This document shows positions 26,792 to 34,316 of a DNA stretch of 64,000 nt, in pieces. This stretch comes from Actinomyces ruminicola (lineage in GTDB: Bacteria > Actinomycetota > Actinomycetes > Actinomycetales > Actinomycetaceae): positions 1 to 64,000 of the forward strand of contig NZ_FNIM01000013.1 of NCBI RefSeq assembly GCF_900103885.1. The letters are read 5' to 3'. The notes under the pieces were generated by a model that was not told the origin of the DNA, did not search any database, and saw only the letters and a list, made by a program, of their open reading frames with translations. The position numbers and the translations under genes were made by a program. Each line of letters starts with the position of its first letter. Positions within the stretch are counted from its first letter, which is position 1.

Positions 26792-29701
26792 ATGAAGAAG
26801 CTCAGTGGCTCGCGCATCGCAAACCTGATCGTGGTGCTCGCGGTATCGATCGTCCCGCTGCTGTACGCCGGCCTGCTGACGCTCGCGTACCAGAACCCCA
26901 CCAACCGGCTGTACGACATCAAGGCCGCCGTCGTCAACGAGGACGCCGCCTACACGGCCACCCTCGCCGACGGGCAGACCGAGACCTTCAACCTCGGCGC
27001 CGACCTCACCGAGGCGCTGACCCATCCCAGCGGCGATGAGAATGTCGGCTTCACCTGGGAGCAGATGGACGCCGCCACCGCACAGGCGGACATGAACACC
27101 CAGAAGGTCCGCGCCATCCTCTACATCCCGGCCGACTTCTCCCAGATCGCCTCCCGCGTCGGCTCCGAGGACCCCTCCGACGCCGTCACCCAGGAGCTCA
27201 AGCTCGTCACCGACGACGGCATCAACTACCTGGCCGGCACGATGGCCGCCACCGTCGCCTCCGAGCTGTCCAACCGCCTGGAGCAGCAGGGCGCGGAACG
27301 CGTGCTGTCCACCCTGCTGCTGAGCGTGTCCACCATCCGCGACGGGCTCGTTGAGGCCTCCGACGGCGCCACCGCCCTGGCCGCGGGCGCAGCCACCCTC
27401 GAGTCCGGCACCACCGACGCCGCCGACGGCGCCGCACAGCTGGCCGACGGCGCCACCACCCTCACGGTCGGCATGCGCGAGCTGGCCTCCGGCGCCGTCA
27501 CCCTCTCCGACGGGCTGACCACCCTCGCCTCCTCCACCTCCACCGCCGCTACCGGCTCCCAGCAGCTGGCCGACGGCGTGGCGCGCCTGGCCACCGGCAC
27601 GTCCTCCGCCGCCTCCGGTGCGGACGCCCTCGCCACGGGCGCCACCAGCCTGGCCGACGGCGCCTCCACGCTGGCCTCGGGAGCCGCCACGGTCGACTCC
27701 GGCGCCCAGCGGGTGTCCACCGGCGCGGCCTCGGCGGCCTCCGGTGCGAGCACGCTGGCATCGGGAGCATCAGGCGTGTCCACGGGCGCGTCCGACCTGT
27801 CCTCCGGCGTGACCGGCTACGTGAACGGCGTCGAGCAGGCCTACACGACCCTCACCAACCAGATCGACCCCGGTGCCCAGCAGGTGTCGGAGGGGCTGGA
27901 CGCAATGTCCACGAGCATCGGCTCTTCCACCGACTCCTACAGCGGCGGGCAGCAGACGCTGTACGGGGCCGCGAATGACCTGGCGTCGGGCGCCGCGGCG
28001 GAGGTCGTCGGGATCGGCTCCGCGACCGACTCGGCCGCGGCCGGCCAGCAGACCCTGTACGGGGCGGTCAACGACTACACCAGCGGCGTGGCCACCGCGC
28101 AGGCGGGCGCCGGGCAGGTGGCCGCCGCGCTCACCGGCGCCTACCAGCAGTGCGTGACCGACCACGGCGAGACGGACGCGACCTGCCAGGCCATCGCCCA
28201 GGCGGCCGGCGGCCTGGGCACCACCGAGGACACCGCCCAGACCGGCACCGTGCTGGGCGGGCTGAACGCGCTGGCCGCATCCAGTGCGAGCGTCGTCGGC
28301 GCGGTCGGCCAGGTGGCCACCGGGGCCGACCGGCTCTCCTCCGGCGCCACCCAGCTGCAGAGCTCCGTCGGCGCCGCCGCCTCGGGGGCTGAGCAGCTCT
28401 CCTCCGGCGCCACCGCCCTGTCCAGGGGCCTCGGTTCGACCGGTGATGTCTACGACGCCGCCACCGGCAGCGGTGCCACTCTCACCGGGGTGCTGGCCAC
28501 CCTGTCCTCCGAAGGCGCCGCGCTGACCTCCGGCGCCGCCACCGTGAGCAGCGGCGCGGCGCAGCTCGCCACCGGCTCCTCCGACCTGTCCGCCGGCCTG
28601 AACACCCTGTCGGACGGGGCGACGAGCCTCTCCGCGGGAACCTCGCAGCTGGCCACCGGCGCCGACTCCGTAAACTCCGGCGCCCAGCGCCTGTCCGCCG
28701 GGGCCGGCACCCTGGCAGGTGGCCTGGGGACGCTGGCCTCCGGCTCCGCCACGGCCGCCACCTCCTCCCAGAGCCTCGCCGACGGCCTGGGCCGTCTGGC
28801 CGACGGCGCGAGCACCGCCTCCACCGGTGCCGACACCCTGGCCGCCGACCTGGGAACCGCCTCCTCCGGTTCCAGCACGCTGGCAGAAGGCGCCACCACC
28901 CTCAGCGACGGCCTGACCCGGCTCCAGGAGGGCTCCACCACCCTGGCGGACGGTGCCGACACCCTCGCCTCCGGCCTGGAAGACGGCGTCGAGCGCATTC
29001 CCAACTACACCGCGTCCCAGCGGCGGACCATGACGGACGTCGCCGCGGACGCCGCCGATGTGGACGCGGTCCGCGAGCACGCGGTCGCCAACAATGGCGC
29101 CGGCTTCACGCCGATGTTCATGAGCCTGGCCCTGTGGGTCGGCGCCATCGCCCTGTTCCTGGTGCTGCCGGCCCTGGACAAGCGCGACCACGGCGAGCGC
29201 TGGTACGCCTCGGCCATCCGGCCCGCCGTCACGGCCGCCCTGCTCGCCGTCGCCCAGGCCGTGGTCATGATGGTCGCGGTCAACGCCGCCGGGGAGATCC
29301 ACGCCGCCAACCTGGTGGGCCTGTGCGCCATGGCGATAGCCGCCTCGCTGACCTTCGTGGCCGTCAACCAGGCCTGCGTGGCCACGCTAGCCTTTCGCGG
29401 CCGCTTCGTGTCCATCATTCTGCTGAGCCTGCAGATCACCTCCATGGGCGCGAGCTTCCCGATCGAGACCACGCCGCGTTTCTTCCAGTGGGTTCACCCC
29501 TACCTGCCGATGAGCTACACCCAGCTCGCCTTCCGGCGGCTGATCGCCGGCGGCGGCGTGGACGGGATCTACTTGAAGACCCTGGCCGTGCTGGCCATCT
29601 GGGCGCTGATCGCCTGGGCCTTCATCCTGCTGGGCGCCCGCCTGCGCCGCGGGCCCAGACCGCTGCCCGCCGACAACGCCCTCGCGCCCACCGCGGCGTA
29701 A
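26792..29701 (+). CDS. YhgE/Pip-domain membrane protein with long heptad-repeat ectodomain
   Basis: 969 residues. One membrane helix near the N-terminus (LIVVLAVSIVPLLYAGLLTL), then the YhgE/Pip N-domain (NEDAAYTATLADGQTE region). Residues about 190-735 carry dozens of seven-residue units of the form xxGAxxL (for example ADGAAQLADGATTL), interrupted near residues 340-500. The C-terminus has about five helices of the ABC-2 permease-like Pip C-domain (GAIALFLVLPALDKRDHGER onwards). The heptads would form a very long helical stalk outside the cell. Family members act in phage adsorption or export-related functions; the role is not settled. GGAAGG precedes the ATG. Control by the divergent TetR protein is likely, and the ABC exporter pair lies downstream. 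Confidence 0.88.
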   Translation: MKKLSGSRIANLIVVLAVSIVPLLYAGLLTLAYQNPTNRLYDIKAAVVNEDAAYTATLADGQTETFNLGADLTEALTHPSGDENVGFTWEQMDAATAQADMNTQKVRAILYIPADFSQIASRVGSEDPSDAVTQELKLVTDDGINYLAGTMAATVASELSNRLEQQGAERVLSTLLLSVSTIRDGLVEASDGATALAAGAATLESGTTDAADGAAQLADGATTLTVGMRELASGAVTLSDGLTTLASSTSTAATGSQQLADGVARLATGTSSAASGADALATGATSLADGASTLASGAATVDSGAQRVSTGAASAASGASTLASGASGVSTGASDLSSGVTGYVNGVEQAYTTLTNQIDPGAQQVSEGLDAMSTSIGSSTDSYSGGQQTLYGAANDLASGAAAEVVGIGSATDSAAAGQQTLYGAVNDYTSGVATAQAGAGQVAAALTGAYQQCVTDHGETDATCQAIAQAAGGLGTTEDTAQTGTVLGGLNALAASSASVVGAVGQVATGADRLSSGATQLQSSVGAAASGAEQLSSGATALSRGLGSTGDVYDAATGSGATLTGVLATLSSEGAALTSGAATVSSGAAQLATGSSDLSAGLNTLSDGATSLSAGTSQLATGADSVNSGAQRLSAGAGTLAGGLGTLASGSATAATSSQSLADGLGRLADGASTASTGADTLAADLGTASSGSSTLAEGATTLSDGLTRLQEGSTTLADGADTLASGLEDGVERIPNYTASQRRTMTDVAADAADVDAVREHAVANNGAGFTPMFMSLALWVGAIALFLVLPALDKRDHGERWYASAIRPAVTAALLAVAQAVVMMVAVNAAGEIHAANLVGLCAMAIAASLTFVAVNQACVATLAFRGRFVSIILLSLQITSMGASFPIETTPRFFQWVHPYLPMSYTQLAFRRLIAGGGVDGIYLKTLAVLAIWALIAWAFILLGARLRRGPRPLPADNALAPTAA

Positions 29702-29772
29702 GAGGCGCTCCGGCCGGGTTCGCAGCCCCGGCGCGTGCGGCCGGGGTCCAAGACACCCCAATTCGCTCTGAT

Positions 29773-29831
29773 GCGAGCTTTTGTACCCTGGTGTGCGTCA
29801 ATTTGCCATACAGCAGGGCACAAAAGCTCGT
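29773..29831. repeat. Inverted repeat in the yhgE-ABC gap
   Basis: 18-bp arms GCGAGCTTTTGTACCCTG (29773-29790) and CAGGGCACAAAAGCTCGT (29814-29831) match at 16 of 18 positions with a 23-base loop. It could end transcription of yhgE or be one more intergenic hairpin element; there is no T-tract. Confidence 0.6.
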
Positions 29832-29920
29832 AGTAGGCGCGTAGCCCGTGACCGCGGTGCGGGTGACCGCGGTCGGGGCGAGGACGTCCCTAGCCACTCC
29901 CGCACGTAGGCTTGGGGATC

Positions 29921-31873
29921 GTGCCGATCCCCGTCACTCGCGCCCCGCGGCGCTGGCCCGCCTTCCTGTCGGTGCAGACGACGCCGCCTCCCGACCTGCC
30001 CACCACGGCGGGTGGACTGCTGCGCGCCCTGACCCGCATGAGCGTGCCCGCCATCGCCTGCGGCGTGGTGGTGTCCGCCGTCGCCTACCTCGCCCAGGCG
30101 CTGATCCCGCTGGCGCTGGGCGACCTGCTCGACGCCGGCCTGGAGGCGGGATTGACCGCCCGCCTGCTGCCCGGCCTGCTCGCCCTGGCGGGCCTGGGCC
30201 TGCTCGGCTCGCTGGCCGCCGGCCTCGAGGACGCCACCGGCATGGGCGCCTGGGCCAGCGCCTGGAAGCCCGCCATGCGCGGCGCCGCCCACCGGCTGGG
30301 CCTGCGCTCGCGGGCCGTCACCCGCCAGATCGCCAGCGGCGACGTCGTGGCCACCATTGACGCCGATACCGACAACATCGGCGCCCTGATGTACTTCGTC
30401 GTCAACGTCATCGGCGCATTGATCAGCGTGGTGGCGGTCGGCGTGCTCATGCTGCGCGCCTCGACCGCCCTGGGGCTGTTGGTGCTGATCGGTCTGCCGA
30501 TCGTGCTGGCGCTGGTGGGTGCCTTCGTCCGGCCGCTGAACCGGCGCCTGTCCGCGCAGCGCGAGGAGCAGGGCCGCCTGTCCACCATCACCACCGACGC
30601 CGTGGCCGGACTGCGCGTCCTGCGCGGGATCGGCGGGGAGGACGTCTACTCCGCCCGCTACACCGAGGCCTCACACCGGGTGCGCGACGCCGGCATCCGG
30701 GTCGCCTCCACCCAGGCGCTCCTGGCCACCGTCAAGGCCGGCGCCCCCATGGTCTTCACCGCCGTCGTCGTCGGCGCCGGTGCCCGGGCGGCCCTGGCCG
30801 GGGCCATCACCCCCGGCCAGCTGGTCACCTTCTACGGCTACACCACCTTCCTGGTCGGGCCCCTCGGGGTGATGGCCGAGCTCATCCAGTTCTCCACCCG
30901 CGCCTGGGTGGGGGCGCGCAAGGTGGCCCGCATCGAGGCCGTTGCGCCGCTCACGGACGACACCGGGGTCGTGCCCGGTGCGCGCCTGGACCCGGCCGGC
31001 GACCTGGTCGATCTCTCCTCCGGGGTGGTGCTGCGCGGCGGACGCATGACCGCCCTGGTCTGCGCCGACCCGGCCCGCGCCGCCGCCCTGGCCCAGCGCC
31101 TGGGCCGTGCCGACGACGCCGACGGCCCCGTCACGCTCGGCGGCACCGCTCTGCGCGCGGTGCCCCTGGAGGAGGTGCGCCGCACGATCGTCGTCTCCGG
31201 AGCCCACGCCGAGGCCTTCGCCGGGACGCTCGCCGAGGAGCTCCTCGGCGACGAGATCCCCCTGAGCGGCCCGCGCCAGACCGCCGAGGTGATCCGCTCC
31301 GGTGCCGTGGCCGGCGCCCACGGCGACGCCGGACCCGCCGCCGGCGGTGGGTCCGCGCCTCTGACCGCAGCCCAGCGGGAGCGCGCCGAGCACGCCCTCG
31401 CCGTCGCCGCGGCGGGCGACGCCCTCGACTCCCTGGGCGGCCTGGACGGTCAGCTCACCGAGAAGGCCCGCAACGTCTCCGGTGGACAGCGCCAGCGCCT
31501 GGCCCTGGCCCGCGCCGTCGCCCGCCGCGCCCCCGTACTGGTGCTCGTCGAGCCCACCAGCGCCCTGGACTCCCACACCGAGGACCTGGTGGCCCGGCGG
31601 CTGCGGGAGGATCGACGCGGGCTCACCACCGTCGTCGTCACCGCCTCCCCCCTGCTGCTGGGGCGCTGCGACGAGGTCGTGCTGCTCGCGCCCGTCGGGG
31701 CGGATGCGGAGCCGGACGGGGAGGCGGACGCCGCCGGCGCCGCTGCTTCAAACGGGACCACCATCCCGGCGGCGGATGTGCGCGAGCTCGCCCGCGGCAC
31801 CAACCACGAACTGAGCGCGCTGGAGTCCTACCGGGCCGTCGTCGAGCGCGGCCTCGAAGCGGGAGGGAAGTGA
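29921..31873 (+). CDS. ABC exporter half-transporter with degenerate Walker A
   Basis: 650 residues: type I exporter membrane domain (residues about 40-340, six helices) then a nucleotide-binding domain. The signature motif VSGGQRQRLALARAVA and Walker B VLVLVEPTSALD are good, but the place of the Walker A P-loop reads MTALVCADPARAAALAQ, with no GxxGxGK(S/T), and the H-loop region is altered. This subunit should not hydrolyse ATP at its own P-loop. It overlaps the next ABC gene (TGATG), whose P-loop is intact but whose signature motif is altered, so the two form a heterodimer with one working ATP site. GTG 29921 lies 8 bases after a TAGGCT -10 box (29907-29912), a leaderless arrangement; TTG 29912 is a weaker alternative. 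Substrate unknown. Confidence 0.87.
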   Translation: MPIPVTRAPRRWPAFLSVQTTPPPDLPTTAGGLLRALTRMSVPAIACGVVVSAVAYLAQALIPLALGDLLDAGLEAGLTARLLPGLLALAGLGLLGSLAAGLEDATGMGAWASAWKPAMRGAAHRLGLRSRAVTRQIASGDVVATIDADTDNIGALMYFVVNVIGALISVVAVGVLMLRASTALGLLVLIGLPIVLALVGAFVRPLNRRLSAQREEQGRLSTITTDAVAGLRVLRGIGGEDVYSARYTEASHRVRDAGIRVASTQALLATVKAGAPMVFTAVVVGAGARAALAGAITPGQLVTFYGYTTFLVGPLGVMAELIQFSTRAWVGARKVARIEAVAPLTDDTGVVPGARLDPAGDLVDLSSGVVLRGGRMTALVCADPARAAALAQRLGRADDADGPVTLGGTALRAVPLEEVRRTIVVSGAHAEAFAGTLAEELLGDEIPLSGPRQTAEVIRSGAVAGAHGDAGPAAGGGSAPLTAAQRERAEHALAVAAAGDALDSLGGLDGQLTEKARNVSGGQRQRLALARAVARRAPVLVLVEPTSALDSHTEDLVARRLREDRRGLTTVVVTASPLLLGRCDEVVLLAPVGADAEPDGEADAAGAAASNGTTIPAADVRELARGTNHELSALESYRAVVERGLEAGGK

Positions 31874-33636
31874 TGAACCAACGCCTTCCCGTGGCCGACG
31901 GCGCCGCCGTCCGCCGTCGCGCCGCCCGGCTGATCGCCGAGCACAAGGGGGCCGTCGCCGCGGTCACGGTCATTCAGCTGCTGGCCGCCCTGGCCTCGGT
32001 GGGTATCCCACGGGTGCTCGGCTCCATGGTCGACCTGGTGTCGGGCGCCCCGGGCGCGGACGCCGCCGGTCGGCTGCAGGGGCTGATCGCCGTCGTGATC
32101 GCCCTGGCGATCGGCAATGCCGCCCTGACCGGCTGCGGCGAGTACCTGGCGCGCGTATTGGGGGAGCGCGTCTTCGCCGAGCTGCGCGAGCGGCTGGTCG
32201 GCTCGGCCATGCACCTGCCGCTGTCCGTCGTGGAGTCCGCCGGCACCGGCGACCTGCTGGGGCGCACCAGCCGCGACCTGGAGTCCATTCGCAACGTGGT
32301 CCGGCGCGGCATCAGTCAGATCCTCGTCATCATGCTCACGCTGCTCACGATCGTGGTCGCGGCAGTGGTCACCTCCCCGCGGCTCAGCCCGGCGCTGATC
32401 GTGCCGATGCTGGCGGTTGCGCCGGTGCTCCGCTGGTACCTGCGGCATGCGGTGCCCGCCTACCGGGCCATGAACGCCATGTGGGCGGAGGTCGACGGCG
32501 TCATTGCCGAAACCGCCGATCAGGCCGCCACCGTGGACGCGCACGCGCTCGGGGCGCGCCGCAACCGCATCCTGGACCGCGCCATGATCGAGGTCTGGTC
32601 CACCGAGCAGTACACGCTGTGGCTGCGCATCGTCCTGATCACCGCCCTCGGGCTGGGCTCCTTCGCACCGGTGATCGCCGTCGTCGCCTGGGGCGCCTGG
32701 CTGGCCGGGCACGGCGCGGTCACCCTCGGCGCGATCACCACGGTGGCGCTTTACGCCGTCCAGCTGCGCACCCCCGTGTCCGAGGTGACCTTCTGGATCG
32801 ACTCGCTGCAGTCGGCGGGTGCGGCCATGTCCCGCATCGTCGGCGTGGAACTGGTCCGGCCCGATCGGGAGCCCACCAGCGGGGCGGTCACGGGCCGGCC
32901 CCCGCGCGTGTGCGGCGTCTCCTACGCCTACCGACCGGGGCATGACGTGTTGCACGAGGTCGACCTGGAGCTGATTCCGGGGGAGCGGCTGGCCGTCGTC
33001 GGCCCGTCCGGCTCGGGCAAGTCCACGCTCGGCCGCATGCTGGCCGGCATTCACCCGCCCACGCGCGGGCGCGTGATTGTCGGCGACGGGGATGAGGGCG
33101 GCATCGACCTGACCGCACTCACGGAGGACGCCCTGCACCGCGAGGTCGCACTGGTGACCCAGGAGCACCACGTCTTCGCCTGCACCCTGGCCGACAATCT
33201 GCGGCTGGCGCGCACGGACGCCACCGACGCCGAACTGGAGCGCGCCCTGGAGGTAGTGGGCGCCGCCGACTGGGCGCGGGAACTGTCCGACGGGCTGGGC
33301 ACGCTCGTGGGCGCCGGCGGGGTGCAGCTGACCCCGGGGCAGGCCCAGCAGGTGGCCCTGGCGCGCATCGTGCTGATGGATCCGGCCACGCTCGTGCTGG
33401 ACGAGGCGACCAGTCTGCTCGACCCCGGCGTCGCCCGCTCCGCCGAGCGCTCGCTGGACGCGGTCCTGGCCGGGCGCACCGTGGTGGCCATCGCCCACCG
33501 GTTGGACACGGCCGCGGCCGCCGACCGGGTGGCGGTGGTGATCGGCGGGCGGATTGTGGAGCTGGGCCCGCACGCGGAGCTCCTGGCCGCCGGCGGGGAG
33601 TACACCCGCCTGTGGCAGGCCTGGACCAGCGATTGA
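31873..33636 (+). CDS. ABC exporter half-transporter, partner subunit
   Basis: 587 residues, exporter membrane domain (six helices, residues about 20-310) then a nucleotide-binding domain with an intact Walker A (VVGPSGSGKSTLGRMLAG), Walker B (ATLVLDEATSLLD) and H-loop (IAHRLD). The signature motif, normally LSGGQ, is LTPGQAQQVALARI here. Paired with the preceding subunit, its P-loop would face the partner's canonical SGGQ, forming the single competent site, while the opposite site (no P-loop, altered signature) is dead. ATG 31873 overlaps the upstream stop, with GGGAGGGA ahead. Cargo might be a lipid, peptide or drug; the nearby YhgE and TetR genes do not settle this. Confidence 0.9.
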   Translation: MNQRLPVADGAAVRRRAARLIAEHKGAVAAVTVIQLLAALASVGIPRVLGSMVDLVSGAPGADAAGRLQGLIAVVIALAIGNAALTGCGEYLARVLGERVFAELRERLVGSAMHLPLSVVESAGTGDLLGRTSRDLESIRNVVRRGISQILVIMLTLLTIVVAAVVTSPRLSPALIVPMLAVAPVLRWYLRHAVPAYRAMNAMWAEVDGVIAETADQAATVDAHALGARRNRILDRAMIEVWSTEQYTLWLRIVLITALGLGSFAPVIAVVAWGAWLAGHGAVTLGAITTVALYAVQLRTPVSEVTFWIDSLQSAGAAMSRIVGVELVRPDREPTSGAVTGRPPRVCGVSYAYRPGHDVLHEVDLELIPGERLAVVGPSGSGKSTLGRMLAGIHPPTRGRVIVGDGDEGGIDLTALTEDALHREVALVTQEHHVFACTLADNLRLARTDATDAELERALEVVGAADWARELSDGLGTLVGAGGVQLTPGQAQQVALARIVLMDPATLVLDEATSLLDPGVARSAERSLDAVLAGRTVVAIAHRLDTAAAADRVAVVIGGRIVELGPHAELLAAGGEYTRLWQAWTSD

Positions 33637-33694
33637 TCCCTGTCCCGCCACTCCCCGTCCCGCCCCTCCCTGTCCCGCCCCGCCCCTCCCCTCC

Positions 33695-33740
33695 CCGCGA
33701 GATCGGTAGAAGTTACGTGCCGAGATCGGCTGTTGTGGTG
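33695..33740 (+). repeat. Family-1 double-dyad repeat, copy e
   Basis: GCGAGATCGGTAGAAGTTAC then CCGAGATCGGCTGTTGTGG, 60 bases after the ABC exporter gene. The upstream bases 33640-33690 are a run of CCCGCCCCTCCC-type repeats. Confidence 0.75.
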
Positions 33741-33809
33741 GTTGCTTCCTGGTTGTCCTGGTGGTGGTCGCCGACGTGCCGGCGGGCCGGGTACGTCCGG
33801 GGCGGTCGT

Positions 33810-33909
33810 GAACACGTGTTTGCGCCATGAACACGTGTTCTTGGAGGTTTGCATGGGTCCTACCCGTGTAAACCTCCAAGACTCGTGTCTTTGAGCCGAA
33901 CTCGTGTTC
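33810..33909. repeat. Nested-box hairpin element with ACACGTGT / CTCGTGT boxes
   Basis: Left side: GAACACGTGTTT (33810-33821) and GAACACGTGTTC (33829-33840). Centre: hairpin TTGGAGGTTT ... AAACCTCCAA with inner GGG/CCC pairs. Right side: ACTCGTGTCTTT and GAACTCGTGTTC. This is the same plan as family 3 (two boxes, central hairpin, two boxes) with different sequence. Only one copy is in the window. The DNA from here to 34170 shows no gene. Confidence 0.6.
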
Positions 33910-34176
33910 CCGGGGCCAACTCGTGCGTTCGGCCCCCGCGGCAGGGACGACGCCTGCCCGGGCAAGGCGAGCGGGGCTGTGTCTCTTGGGCTGGTGCAGC
34001 CGCCGATGGTCGGTTGCTCGCGTAGTGGTGGACGCGGGTTAGACCTCGGGGACGCTGGGCAACCCGCGAGGACGCTTGCCCGGAGGGCGTCTTCGGCGGT
34101 CGGAGCGCGTCCTCGAGGGTGGGAGTGCGTGCTCGGCGTCGGGACCGCGCCCTTGGCACTTTTGCCGACCTCGGTG

Positions 34177-34224
34177 TGCAAGGTTCATGCAAGGGTTGCA
34201 GATCGCGGTTTCATGTCGTAGCCT
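34177..34224 (+). promoter_or_regulatory. Promoter region of the amylopullulanase gene with TGCAAG motifs
   Basis: TGCAAGG (34177-34183), TGCAAG (34188-34193) and TTGCA (34196-34200) precede a TAGCCT -10 box (34219-34224). More TTGCA words lie around the start codon (CTTGCATTCCTTGCACG at 34322-34338). TGCAAG/CTTGCA repeats are known from Streptomyces amylase and maltose promoters, where LacI-type MalR repressors bind, so similar control is inferred here. Confidence 0.4.
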
Positions 34225-34316
34225 CGAGTGACCCTATCCGGCCCCGTCAGGCTCCGGCCGGATCCCAATCTGCTCGCCATGACGCGGGCATGACTTGCAC
34301 AGACGAAGGAGTCACC

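Noticed and set aside
27770-29302. 510-codon minus-strand frame and many repeated words inside the YhgE gene, at first look like a CRISPR or minisatellite
   Set aside because: The repeats have a 21-base in-frame period coding for xxGAxxL heptads on the plus strand, with no constant repeat and unique spacers. The minus frame is a shadow.
31828-34181. Minus-strand frames of 683 and 376 codons over the second ABC subunit and the downstream repeats
   Set aside because: They cross the family-1 and nested-box repeats and mirror the ABC gene; no recognisable domain.
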